64,000 nucleotides of DNA from Chondrosia reniformis (Eukaryota; Porifera; Demospongiae; Chondrillida; Chondrillidae). Position 1 is the stretch's first letter, and every line of letters begins with the position of its first letter. The position numbers and the translations under genes are program-made. The DNA is taken from contig OX359193.1 in the NCBI GenBank assembly GCA_947172415.1, forward strand, positions 940,501 to 1,004,500. The letters are read 5' to 3'. Under the pieces are notes generated by a model, which worked only from the letters and a program-made list of their open reading frames with translations, was not told where the DNA came from and did not search any database. Of this stretch, positions 47,611 through 59,690 are shown one piece after another.

Positions 47611-50600
47611 TTACCAAAATGTGTCATATTTTACAAAAGTAGTAAAGGGCGGTCTGTCATCAAATTGAGGATGTTTTGATGGCTTGTTTTTGCCATGGTG
47701 ACCAAGACTATGTGAGCTCTTGGTTCTTCCCTCTTCTGATCTAAATTAAACCAAATTAATCTCATAGACTTAACATTGTAGTGAATAACTGATATGATTA
47801 GAGTATTCTATCCTTCACTTGTATGCTATGAGATATTTGTGCACCTGCTGTACTATACGTATGCACAATGTAAAGTTATGTTGATGAACTTTGACCTCCA
47901 GGTCAAGTAATTATAATAAAAGCTAAGGCTCACCAAAGGAGGACAGTGCAATGTATGATATTCAAATGATTAAACTGCCAATACAAGTGTACTTCAGAGG
48001 TTGTCTCACTTGAATATAGTCTTAAATCTTGGGCGTTCATCCGATGCACTCTTTATTCGACTTCTTCTAATGGCATAGAAATAGAATTGACAAAAGGTAT
48101 TCAATCTAAAACATTGCTACTTTCACAAAACGGATATTTCTAATAGTACTTCTCTATGTAGGTATTAAGCATTTGAACATGTTTATAAACTATACTATGT
48201 ACATACATATATATTTTGTATGTATGAGTCCAATAGTCAGGATTTAATGTAGTAATACATAAATGCACACACATTATCCCACATATGGTATGTATATGTA
48301 TAGAAGTACGTATGCAGGAAGTTAGCTATTTCTCAAATGACTATCCAATATGTTACCAGTGTGGTACTGTACGCATATACGTACGTACAGTACCTACTTA
48401 CATGTGATCAAGAATAATTGCTATACATACACACATACGTATGGACTGTGTATTCATATATTAACATTTGGCGCACAATAGACCTCCATACATACGTACA
48501 CATATATCTAGGGTATTGCTTACACTGTGATTAGGTTTAATGTTCTCTCCACATCTGTAAAGCTGCTGTGCTTTTTACCAACTGTGAGACCAAACATTTC
48601 CAAGCTCTGAGGAATCATAAAAAGGAGTTAGTCTTTAAATCAAAGGCAATAAACGAAGGTATATGTATGTACGTATGCGGATAGAATATAATATGTACAT
48701 ATGTGAATTGATATATTTTGTATGTGTTTATATTAAAGATACAGCATATATGCAGTAACTGATATGGTCAAACATTTCACTAGCTTGATATAGCAAACTC
48801 ATCTAAACTGCTATTTCAAGCTCTGAAGGAGTATATTGTACGTACCTTCTTCAATAGCTTCTCAGCATCTGACACTCTACCTTGTGACAAGTAGACCGTA
48901 CCCAGTAACCGATATGTGTCTGCAAGCTACATAAGTACAACAGTGGAAATATAGGAACACTGTATTATTATTCTATCCTCTGCATCTATCCATACAGTAG
49001 GTAAGTAAAGTATGGGCTATAAGCTAACTTCTGAACTAGGATCTCCAAAAGATATCTTTTTTATTTTAATTGTGGTCTTTAGGTGATCCATTGCTTCCTA
49101 AAAACAGAAAATAAGCACAAATTTTATATTTATATGTAACTATGAGTAATAGTAGTTAGTCTATTGACTGTCACATAAATGTTTATATTTATATGTAACT
49201 ATGAGTAATAGTTAGTCTATTGACTGTCACATAAATGTTTATATTTATATATGTGTGTGTATGAAACTCAACACTACAAGATTGGCATATATAGATTTTA
49301 ACTAAGAGTACGTTGTGTACATAGATGTGTAAAATATAAGGCACATTTCAACTTATTATGTTCTTCTTATAAAGATTAGACAATCACTTTACATAGCATT
49401 GCCCAAATATGGTAAGTACGTACATATATTTGAAATTAACACCTAGTTCTTTATTTAAGTCACTGAAGCTCGCCAGTGATTGGATTTCAATATCCCCAAT
49501 GTTGCACTGACCTTTGACCTATCCATTTGTACAAAGTGTTTAGCTATCTCTTCCAGACACTTGGCAGCACAGTCGTACATGTTAAGTTTAGTGTATGTTC
49601 CATAGGCTTCCATTATCAGCTCTTCAATAGCATCTATTAAAAGAACCAATTGCCCAATACATTATGCACTCACACATAATATAGGTACATACGTATGTGC
49701 ACATATAATACAATAGGGACGTGAAGATCTGAAACTGATCTTAAAGCTGGGATAATCATTCAACTCTGGATCGACTATGCTATCTTCTAATATACTGTAC
49801 TGCTGTATTCTTAATCAAACCGTTCAAGGACTGGTCTTGTTTACTCGGATCCACATAAATCTCAGTCATGTGTGCTTTAGCCAACTTTCTGCACGCATCA
49901 GCAACTTCCTTGGAGCATCTTTCAAAACTAAGTCAAAACAAGAGAACATGTGAAGAAGCAGTGATGTACTACCACCTTTGAGATGGTTCATCTTTAGTCG
50001 TTTGAGTGTCTAGAGACGACTGAAGAAGATCCCCCCCATAAACATCCGACTCTCAAGAAACTAATTGTGTCACAAGATATTTAGATGAACTATCTCAAAG
50101 ATAAGTTTGGTGTAGTTAAAAGAAATCCCTATCATCAGTAACATATGAAAAATCTAAGATACCATTTTCTTACATGCTATGCCTATTCTGTAAAAGAGCC
50201 TATAGGGGAACTAAACCTGAAGAGAGCTTTGGATGAAGATACAAGAGTCTTTTCTTCCTTCGTTTTCCTTCATCCACTGGGTCAGACAGCCGTTTCTGGG
50301 AATTCCACCCTTCAGTGATCCTGGGAGTCTTTGTACTATGTGTACTAGTATACGTATGTACTAGTCAAGCTAAATGTTCACTAGTGCAGGTTCAGTCTGA
50401 AGCCCAACAACACAAAGTTAAAGAAACATGCTAACTTGCATACACACATTTCTATTGAAAGATCATAGGCTTCTCTGAGCGTGTGGATAGCAGCTTCATA
50501 TTCTTCTCTTCCACTGTAGGCCTTGAGGATCGAAGCAAGATATATGCACTATTAACTATAAATATACATCATTAATGTCACACTATATATTACGTATACC

Positions 50601-53600
50601 ACAATTAACCTGTAGGTCTTCATCAGCAATATGATCAGCAGTATCATATTGCTGGATGAAGACCTACAGGTTGAAACGTTCTATTCCATATCTAATGTTT
50701 ATGTTGCTCAATAACTCATCATGATTGTAACAAATAAACACTTTTAATAAGGATACCACAATTATAACAATCATCAAGAGTGGATGACATGACAATTCAA
50801 GTTGTACGTATGTATATAAAAAGTTATTTTACATACTATATACATGTCTAAAGAACTCTATAAACAGACATAACCTTCCATAACATTTGTATTATATACT
50901 CTACAAATTGCATAACCCAAAAATAAGTACCAATGATATTATGCAATAACCTACACAGTCTATCAATTGTAATGTCATTGCATACATACCTCTGATAGAC
51001 TTTGCAGTACTGACAGTAACAGTGTTTTCAGGTTAACATTTCGCAATAGTTCAACACACTGCACATGGAATAAATATATATATTCATCAGTAGTAGTAAT
51101 TGATCACTGAATGTAATGCATATGAATGCTACTACGTATGTGTGGGAATGATATAATAATAAATTAGCAAATGTGTGTGTGTATATGCGTCATACACAAG
51201 AAAGTGTAATCTAAATATGCAGGTACGTACCTTGGAAAATGAATTTATTGCATCATCATATTTCTTCTGTCCCAGGTAGGCCCTGTATTAAATAAAAGTT
51301 TGGATATAACCTTACGCATGTACCATCCAATAATGCATTATATACACAGGATCAAATGTCAGGTTTCAGAAGGAAGAAACCTATTTGAAACTCTTTGAAC
51401 AGCAACATACATGCAGAGTCAAAACCAATACATATATGTTGAATTAAGAATTGACTTCATGGGGACTTTGAGATGGTTCATCCTTTAAGTGTCTAGAGAT
51501 GCAGTTTGCTTCTTTGAGAATTGGATAAGAACTTCTTCAGTAACTCAAAAGATTCACAGATGAACCATCTCAAAGGTAAGTATGGTGCAGGCCCTATCCT
51601 CATATAACTTCATGGGTGTGCAGGTGATAATTAGATAAGGAATACACACAAGGACTCACAAAAGATCAAGAAGACAAGGGTTTCCAGGGTCACTGATGAA
51701 GCGGGTGAAAATCCCAAAAACTGCTGTCTATCCCAGTGGAGCAAAAGAAAAAGAGAAGACACCTGTATCCTTATCAAAAGCTCTTACCAGGTTTAGTTCC
51801 CTATAGGCTTTTTAATTTATTACAGAATAGGCATAGCAGGTAGGAAAGTGATTATTCATGGATTTCCTCACTTGTATAGCTTTACTCTACTGAATATGTA
51901 TATAGTACCAGTGACTGTCTGCTCAACTAATAACCTTCCTAACTGTGTGGTTGGCATGTAGTCCATACACTCACCTTCCCAGGCCAAGTAATATACTGAT
52001 TTGAAGGTCTTCTGGAATTTTCTTAATTTGAGGAAGTTTTTCAAACTTCAACACTTCCTTATTTGCCTTCTTGTAAGCTTTCTCAGCCTCAGCCTGTTTA
52101 TTGAGACCCAATCTTGCACCACCAATGACCACGTAGGTCCAAATGAGGGAAACCCTGCCATCAATGGGAGCCGTTAGTGAGGATAGGCCACTCATAGGAG
52201 ATAAGAAGACCTCCCTAGCTTGTAGACCGTGGTATAGGGCCTGCTGGGGCATACCTACGTATGTACAGAGTATACACACACATACACACAACCTTTACTG
52301 TATTGATATACATATGTAACTGTACATACGCTATATATATATTATATATAGAAAGGACTACATTCAAAAGGATACAATTTCCCTAATACAATTAGTACAT
52401 GCCAAGGATTCACAGAAGATCAAGATAAAGAAAAAGACAAAGACTCCCAGGATCACTGATGAAGGGTGGAATTCCCAGAAACGGCTGTCTGACCCAGTGG
52501 AGAAGAAGATGAAAGAAGGGAAAAGAAGGAAGAAAAGACTACTGTATCTTCATCTAAAGCTCTCTTTAGGTTTAGTTCCCCTATAGGCTCTTTTTACAGA
52601 ATAGGCATATAGCATGTAGGAAAATGGTATCTTAGATTTTTCATGTATATACATGCATATGTAATTTATTGCTTATCAAATTTATGTTGTTGATGTTCAA
52701 TACATCATACAGTTCCAACAAATACTCTCTACTCTTTCATATATAAGTACAATAATAAACAATCATTATTATAGATCATCATATATCATTTCATATTTTA
52801 TATATATACCACCAATGATCCCCAGATCACACATGATCCAGCAACTTTCAATTGCCCTACAGCGAGGCAATGCTGCCTCGGTGTTGGGCAATGCTGCCTC
52901 GGTGTTGGGCAATGCTGCCTCGGCGCTGGGCAATGCTGCCTCGGCGCTGGGCAATGCTGCTTTGGTGTTGGGCAATGCTGCCTCAGTGTTGGGCACTTTC
53001 CCTATCTGAAACTGTATTGTAAAATGTATTGCACATTCGACTCATTAACCTATCTTTATATTCTTGTAATGTTGTATTCTTGAACTTTTCATTAAATAAA
53101 TTATGTATGTATTATATTATTAAGTTACTTGAACTGACCCTTCAGCTCCAAGTAGGCTCTGGCAAGATTGCAGTGCGCCTGTCCTACCCTCCAGTCACCA
53201 TCCCCATAGACAATCCTAGTGAGGGCAATACACTTAATCCGCCATCTTACTGCCAAACCCCCTCTCTTCTCCTTCACTAGCTCCTCTGCCCTTTTGAGAG
53301 CTACTGTTAGAAGCTCTTTTGGTTCACTGAGGTGAAGCTCATCTAAAATGATAGACATTTCTAAAAGGTTCTGAATGCAAACAAACTATGTCTTTTAGAT
53401 GCTTAAAAGAGATTGAAAGACAAAGATAAAACATAGTTAGAAGAAATCCTTATCATACGTATCATCTTATAAACAGCCACTATTAACAAATATACATTTA
53501 TTATTGTTTATATCTGACAAACGTATGGAATGAGACCCAGCTATACATATACATAGCAATTACGTATATACATTAAAATAGGTGCATGCTAAACACGCAT

Positions 53601-53883
53601 TATAAATAACTGCTACAGGTACTGTTTCATGGCGATAAGGATAAAAACAGTATCTTTCACCTTGTCTAAGAGGATAGAGGTATTCCAAGTCATTAAAGGA
53701 TTTGCTGGCAGTTATATCTTTGGGATTGTTATTTTCTTCTTTTAAAATGGTTTCCTTTCTGCCTTCATCGGAGCAATCGTCAGAGGATATAGGACTGTCT
53801 GCATCTTTATCATTCCTTCCTTCGATCATCAGTTCCTCGCCACTTAATTCAGATATCAGCAATTTCGTATAACCCTCCGCCAT
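47611..53883 (-). CDS. TTC23: TTC23-like tetratricopeptide protein (13 exons)
   Basis: Exons: 53883-53661, 53360-53139, 52254-51975, 51282-51231, 51058-50990, 50521-50448, 49927-49821, 49633-49512, 49097-49029, 48926-48846, 48606-48524, 48066-48010, 47740-47611. Every junction agrees in phase, giving 522 residues; human TTC23 is about 450. Diagnostic stretches are CIALTRIVYGDGDWRVGQAH and CNLARAYLELKG (human CVALTRICYGDSHWKLAEAH, VNLAQGYLQLKG) and FGDPSSELADTYRLLG (human FGDFSPEVAETYRLLG). TPR-like helical pairs fill the middle; the acidic N-terminus and basic tail (GHHGKNKPSKHP) are not shared. TTC23 is linked to the base of primary cilia in vertebrates; a ciliary role here is inferred. The start codon lies in CAAGATGGCGGA, a TISU-like context, 37 bp from the MRM1 start. 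TTC23L is the other possible ortholog. Confidence 0.9.
49976..50100. mobile_element. 125-bp inverted-repeat element in TTC23
   Basis: CTTTGAGATGGTTCATCT at one end and AGATGAACTATCTCAAAG at the other. A second member lies at 51466-51575. Non-autonomous; class unknown. Confidence 0.65.
50147..50335 (+). repeat. 240-bp family copy in TTC23 intron
   Basis: GAAAAATCTAAGATACC through CCTGGGAGTCTTTGT; lacks the distal GATCTTTTGTGAATCC end. Confidence 0.8.
50607..50672. repeat. 66-bp near-perfect hairpin in TTC23 intron 5
   Basis: AACCTGTAGGTCTTCATC and GATGAAGACCTACAGGTT form the outer stem, AGCAATATGAT and ATCATATTGCT the inner stem, with a six-base loop and one bulge. Confidence 0.85.
51466..51575. 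mobile_element. 110-bp inverted-repeat element in TTC23
   Basis: CTTTGAGATGGTTCATC and GATGAACCATCTCAAAG bound it; relative of 49976-50100. Confidence 0.65.
51655..51855 (-). repeat. 240-bp family copy in TTC23 intron
   Basis: Contains GGGTCACTGATGAAG, AGGTTTAGTTCCC and TATAGGCTTTTT. Diverged. Confidence 0.75.
52385..52650 (-). repeat. 240-bp family copy in TTC23 intron 2
   Basis: Nearly complete minus-oriented member: GGATTCACAGAAGATCAAG, CTCCCAGGATCACTGATG, AAACGGCTGTCTGACCC, GTTTAGTTCCCCTATAGGC, AAATGGTATCTTAGATTTTTC. It is a good reference copy for the family. Confidence 0.85.
52866..52997. repeat. 21-bp tandem repeat in TTC23 intron 2
   Basis: Six copies of AATGCTGCCTCGGTGTTGGGC with GCGCTGGGC variants. 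On the minus strand it could encode LPNTEAA repeats, but exons 53360-53139 and 52254-51975 join in phase without it, so it is taken as intronic. Confidence 0.85.
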
Positions 53884-53920
53884 CTTGGATTACCGATGTT
53901 CCCCTGAAAATTTCCCTATA
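53884..53920. promoter_or_regulatory. 37-bp divergent promoter core of TTC23 and MRM1
   Basis: The two start codons face away from each other with only 37 bp between. TTC23 begins in CAAGATGGCGGA on the minus strand, one base off the TISU consensus; MRM1 has TTAAAATGGCGTC at 53930. Leaders must be very short or overlap the partner's first exon. Confidence 0.65.
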
Positions 53921-56900
53921 ATGCTTAAAATGGCGTCTCGTTTTTGCATACAAAGAGCAAGAGCGTACTCTACCGTTGCTAAAGTGAGTCCTTTCACTTA
54001 ATAGAGCGGCATAAAATGAGTATATTTTAATTAAAACAGATTCCAAAGAGACGTGGTGAATATATCTACGGTGCAAGTACTTGTCTAGCTGCTTTGCAAG
54101 CCAAACGGAGAAGAATTTATAACATGTTTATACAAGAGGGAACGCAACAAGGAGAAAGAGCTCTAGAGATGTTCATATCTCCATATTAGGAAGTGGATCT
54201 ATGGTAACGCGCTATATTGGGTTTACCTATAGGATTAAACTTGAAGAATTGCACAAGTACGCTCAGGAGCACAACATTGCACTATATTGGATGCCAAAGG
54301 CCTCACTGGACAGAATGTCCAACGAGAGACCAACTCAAGTACATAGTTTGGTGTTACTCAGTACATGAACAGACACTGATCATCCAACACTGAAAAGGAT
54401 CATATATCAAATACTGTTTATTGGAGTAGACACTGTTTTAACACACTAGCAGGGCTGCATGCAGAACTTGGGCCCGCAGGGGGAGGGAGCAAAATGAAAA
54501 TTTTCAAAATTTAAGGGGTGGGGGTAATGGTATGAGGGTGTTGAAGCAATTTAGGGGGTTCCCAAAAGTCTAGGGGGGAGGGGCCCTGCCCCCCTCCATG
54601 CAGCCCTGACTAGTTATACTAAACCTGAAACCTGTGGTACTTTCTTCAATTTTATTGCTTTAATTTTTAGGGCATAATATTTGATGCAGAACCTCTTAAA
54701 TTCAAATCCATGCACCCGGAAGAATGTAGAATGTGAGTTATAGATATATATTGAAACATCATATATTTAACATTAGACATTTGACCATGTACTAAATGCT
54801 GGCCTGCTATCCAATGAACCACATTAACAATCAAGGATACTTATTTATTAATGTACCTGATCCTGCCAGCTCATGAACCACATTTACAATCAAGGATACT
54901 TATTTATTAATGTACCTGATCCTGCCAGCTCATGAACCACATTTACAATCAAGGATACTTATTTATTAATGTACCTGATCCTGCCAGCTCATGAACCACA
55001 TTTACAATCAAGGATACTTATTTATTAATGTACCTGATCCTGCCAGCTCATGAACCACATTTACAATCAAGGATACTTATTTATTAATGTACCTGATCCT
55101 GCCAGCTCATGAACCACATTTACAATCAAGGATACTTATTTATTAATGTACCTGATCCTGCCAGCTCATGAACCACATTTACAATCAAGGATACTTATTT
55201 ATTAATGTACCTGATCCTGCCAGCTCATGAACCACATTTACAATCAAGGATACTTATTTATTAATGTACCTGATCCTGCCAGCTCATGAACCACATTTAC
55301 AATCAAGGATACTTATTTATTAATGCACCTGATCCTGCCAGCTCATGAACCACATTAACAATCAAGGATACTTATTTATTAATGTACCTGATCCTGCCAG
55401 CTCATGAACCACATTTACAATCAAGGATACTTATTTATTAATGTATCTGATCCTGCCAGCTCATGAACCACATTAACAATCAAGGATACTTATTTATTAA
55501 TGTACCTGATCCTGCCAGCTTATGAACCACATTTACAATCAAGGATACTTATTTATTAATGTACCTGATCCTGCCAGCTCATGAACCACATTTACAATCA
55601 AGGATACTTATTTATTAATGCACCTGATCCTGCCAGCTCATGAACCACATTAACAATCAAGGATACTTATTTATTAATGTACCTGATCCTGCCAGCTCAT
55701 GAACCACATTTACAATCAAGGATACTTATTTATTAATGTACCTGATTCTGCCAGCTCATGAACCACATTTACAATCAAGGATACTTATTTATTAATGTAC
55801 CTGATCCTGCCAGCTCATGAACCACATTTACAATCAAGGATACTTATTTATTAATGCACCTGATCCTGCCAGCTCATGAACCACATTTACAATCAAGGAT
55901 ACTTATTTATTAATGTACCTGATCCTGCCAGCTCATGAACCACATTTACAATCAAGGATACTTATTTATTAATGTACCTGATCCTGCCAGCTTATCAACC
56001 ACATTAACAATCAAGGATACTTATTTATTAATGCACCTGATCCTGCCAGCTTATGAACCACATTAACAATCAAGGATACTTATTTATTAATGCACCTGAT
56101 CCTGCCAGCTCATGAACCACATTTACAATCAAGGATACTTATTTATTAATGTACCTGATCCTGCCAGCTCATGAACCACATTAACAATCAAGGATACTTA
56201 TTTATTAATGTACCTGATCCTGCCAGCTTATGAACCACATTAACAATCAAGGATACTTATTTATTAATGCACCTGATCCTGCCAGCTCATGAACCACATT
56301 TACAATCAAGGATACTTATTTATTAATGCACCTGATCCTGCCAGCTCATGAACCACATTTACAATCAAGGATACTTATTTATTAATGTACCTGATCCTGC
56401 CAGCTCATGAACCACATTTACAATCAAGGATACTTATTTATTAATGTACCTGATCCTGCCAGCTCATGAACCACATTTACAATCAAGGATACTTATTTAT
56501 TAATGTACCTGATCCTGCCAGCTTATGAACCACATTAACAATCAAGGATACTTATTTATTAATGCACCTGATCCTGCCAGCTTATCAACCACATTAACAA
56601 TCAAGGATACTTATTTATTAATGCACCTGATCCTGCCAGCTCATGAACCACATTTACAATCAAGGATACTTATTTATTAATGTACCTGATCCTGCCAGCT
56701 CATGAACCACATTAACAATCAAGGATACTTATTTATTAATGTACCTGATCCTGCCAGCTTATGAACCACATTAACAATCAAGGATACTTATTTATTAATG
56801 TACCTGATCCTGCCAGCTCATGAACCACATTAACAATCAAGGATACTTATTTATTAATGCACCTGATCCTGCCAGCTTATGAACCACATTTACAATCAAG

Positions 56901-59690
56901 GATACTTATTTATTAATGTACCTGATCCTGCCAGCTTATGAACCACATTTACAATCAAGGATACTTATTTATTAATGTACCTGATCCTGCCAGCTCATGA
57001 ACCACATTAACAATCAAGGATACTTATTTATTAATGCACCTGATCCTGCCAGCTCATGAACCACATTAACAATCAAGGATACTTATTTATTAATGCACCT
57101 GATCCTGCCAGCTTATGAACCACATTAACAATCAAGGATACTTATTTATTAATGTACCTGATCCTGCCAGCTCATGAACCACATTAACAATCAAGGATAC
57201 TTATTTATTAATGTACCTGATCCTGCCAGCTCATGAACCACATTTACAATCAAGGATACTTATTTATTAATGCACCTGATCCTGCCAGCTTATGAACCAC
57301 ATTTACAATCAAGGATACTTATTTATTAATGCACCTGATCCTGCCAGCTCATGAACCACATTTACAATCAAGGATACTTATTTATTAATGCACCTGATCC
57401 TGCCAGCTTATGAACCACATTTACAATCAAGGATACTTATTTATTAATGCACCTGATCCTGCCAGCTCATGAACCACATTTACAATCAAGGATACTTATT
57501 TATTAATGCACCTGATCCTGCCAGCTCATGAACCACATTTACAATCAAGGATACTTATTTATTAATGTACCTGATCCTGCCAGCTCATGAACCACATTTA
57601 CAATCAAGGATACTTATTTATTAATGTACCTGATCCTGCCAGCTTATTGCTATGATGCATGCAATGCAGTTATATAGTTTGGGTAGGTCACGCCCATAGT
57701 GTCCTATACGTATATGACAAAAATATAGATGAATATCATTAATTTACATTTGCTGAATCTCTATTCTGATATCTGTCCTAAATAAACATGCACTCTCTCC
57801 TGGTTTAGTTCTGGAAGAGTTTAATGATATTTCTGTAGCTCTGAGGCCAAGAGAAGGGAAAACCCTATATGGCTGGCTTTGGATGGAGTGACAGTAAGTC
57901 ACTGCCTGCTAATACATATAGTTCCCAAGTGTTGTATAAGCTACTCTCACATTTCATCATAGTTTTGTACAGATTCTGTGCTCCACTTTTCAAACAAGTA
58001 TCCTGTGTTCTATATATAGGATCCTAAGAATCTAGTGTCCTGTGTTCTGTATATAGGATCTAGTATCCTGTGCTCTATATATAGGATCCTAAGAATCTAG
58101 TGTCCTGTGTTCTGTATATAGGATCTAGTATCCTGTGTTCTATATATAGGATCCTATGAATCTAGTATCCTGTGTTCTGTATATAGGATCCTATGAATCT
58201 AGTATCCTGTGTTCTATATATAGGATCCTAAGAATCTAGTGTCCTGTGTTCTGTATATAGGATCCTATGAATCTTGGTGCAATTCTAAGGTGTTCCTACT
58301 ACTTTGGAGTGGAGAGAGTAGTGGTTACACCACGAAACAGGTATAAAACCCAAGTCCTCAATGACCTCTTGATTCATACAACTGGTTGTGTTCTGCAGTT
58401 GTAGTCTTACTGCTGTTGTGAGCAAGGCCAGTGCTGGTGCCATGGAACTGTTTACTGTGCATGCAGTAGCAGACTTGGCGGAGTTTCTTAAGGTCAGTGA
58501 TGTACGTATACATTAACCTTACTTCTACCAACCTACCTTACTTCTACTGACCTAAGCCAGAAAACAACGTGCAGTTTAGGTTTATAGTAGTAAGGTTAGG
58601 TTGGTATAAGGTTAGGTCAGTAGAAGTAAGGTTAGGTTGGTAGAAGTAAGGTTAGGTTGGTAGAAGTAAGGTTAGGTTGGTAGAAGTAAGGTTAGGTTGG
58701 TAGAAGTAAGGTTAGGTTGATAGTAGGAAGGTTAGGTTGGTAGTAGTAAGGTTAGGATGGTATAAGGTTAGGTTGATAGTAGGAAGGTTAGGTTGGTAGT
58801 AGTAAGGTTAGGATGGTATAAGGTTAGGTTGATAGTAGGAAGGTTAGGTTGGTAGTAGTAAGGTTAGGTTGGTATAAGGTTAGGTCAGTAGAAGTAAGGT
58901 TAGGTTGGTAGAAGTAAGGTTAGGTTGGTAGAAGTAAGGTTAGGTTGATAGTAGGAAGGTTAGGTTGGTAGTAGTAAGGTTAGGATGGTATAAGGTTAGG
59001 TTGATAGTAGGAAGGTTAGGTTGGTATAATGTTAGGTCAGCAGTAAGGTACGTATATAGGTTAACACTTTGTGGCAAAGAGTATAGATATGACAGCTGTA
59101 AAGAATGCAGTGTTGTTGTGTCACTTTTAATTTATATCTTCCTGCAATAGTCAGCTGAGAGAAATGACTGGTTCATAGTGGGCACCTGTGCCCCTCCCCC
59201 TGACACCACCTGTGCCCCTCCCCCTGACACTCCCATAGAGATGACCCCTGTACTGGACTGCACCAGACTAAAGGTGATAAAACCAACTCTCATCCTTATA
59301 GGTATGAATAGGTGTACATACATGGCTTGAGCATGCAGGCATTGCCTACCTACTGAGCATTCCTGAGACAGCCTGTCTTAAAACACTTACAGTATCAAAT
59401 ATTTTATCAATATTGTATGGTTGAAATCTGTAAGGATAAAAGGATTAGTTGGCCATATAATTAGAAGAAATACTATTTTGTATATTTAAAATTCTCTTCT
59501 AATCAACATTTCCTTTTAAGGCAATGAGAGTAAAGGTTTGAGAAGCACTATAAAGCGGCTTTGTAAACAAATGATTTCCATCTACCCTTCAAGGACACTG
59601 AAACATGGATTCGACTCTCTCAATGTTTCCGTAGCAACAGGAATTCTCTTACACACACTGCAAACTTCAAAGAGGACTAAAGAGAAATGA
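53921..59690 (+). CDS. MRM1: MRM1, mitochondrial rRNA 2'-O-methyltransferase (9 exons)
   Basis: Exons: 53921-53983, 54040-54170, 54233-54338, 54671-54732, 57839-57893, 58261-58340, 58399-58492, 59151-59301, 59521-59690; 303 residues, all in phase. MRM1 is a SpoU-class methyltransferase that 2'-O-methylates a G of the mitochondrial large rRNA. The three SpoU motifs are clear: DPMNLGAILRCSYYFGVERV, LILIGNESKGLR and SLNVSVATGILLH. SCSLTAVVSKASAGAMEL also matches human SCPLTPVVSKSSAGAMEV. The N-terminus (MASRFCIQRARAYSTVAK) is a good mitochondrial targeting sequence; the inner ATG at 53930 may be the real start. The end of exon 2 uses a weak donor (GAT/GTTCAT) chosen to keep phase and is the least certain junction. 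Intron 4 is swollen by a 2.8-kb satellite. AATAAA near 59978 may be the poly(A) signal. Confidence 0.92.
54450..54608. mobile_element. 159-bp MITE in MRM1 intron 3
   Basis: CAGGGCTGCATGCAG and CTCCATGCAGCCCTG are inverted ends, flanked by ACTAG on both sides (54445-54449 and 54609-54613). G-rich and C-rich runs lie inside. No coding capacity. Confidence 0.75.
54813..57646. repeat. 59-bp minisatellite, about 48 copies, in MRM1 intron 4
   Basis: Unit includes GAACCACATTTACAATCAAG, GATACTTATTTATTAATG and TACCTGATCCTGCCAGCT. Variants are limited to a few sites: TTTACA/TTAACA, GTACC/GCACC and GCTCATG/GCTTATG. Copies are otherwise almost identical. It makes up most of the 3.1-kb intron. Confidence 0.97.
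57990..58272 (+). repeat. 37-bp repeats that copy the MRM1 exon 6 splice acceptor
   Basis: The intron before exon 6 holds seven copies of TATATAGGATC, most continuing CTA(A/T)GAATCTAGT. The true exon starts GATCCTATGAATCTTGG right after GTATATAG at 58260. Thus the acceptor and first codons have been amplified upstream. The copy at 58150 lies 111 nt upstream, a multiple of three, but its frame reaches a stop. Confidence 0.85.
58512..59048. repeat. 20-bp GGTTAG-rich minisatellite with inverted start, MRM1 intron 7
   Basis: More than 20 copies of GGTTAGGTTGGTAGAAGTAA and shorter variants (GGTATAA, GATAGTAGGAA). The first two units, at 58512-58553, are in the opposite orientation (CTTACTTCTACCAACC), so the transcript can fold back. 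It is not a telomere: the GGTTAG words are spaced by other sequence. Confidence 0.93.

Noticed and set aside
52769-52996. LPNTEAA-repeat protein on the minus strand
   Set aside because: It comes from a 21-bp repeat inside TTC23 intron 2; adding it would break the phase between exons 2 and 3.
54813-57646. CRISPR-like array
   Set aside because: Units adjoin with no unique spacers and lie in an animal intron; it is a minisatellite.
58570-59048. Interstitial telomere
   Set aside because: GGTTAG words alternate with TTGGTAGAAGTAA-type sequence rather than forming uninterrupted TTAGGG repeats.
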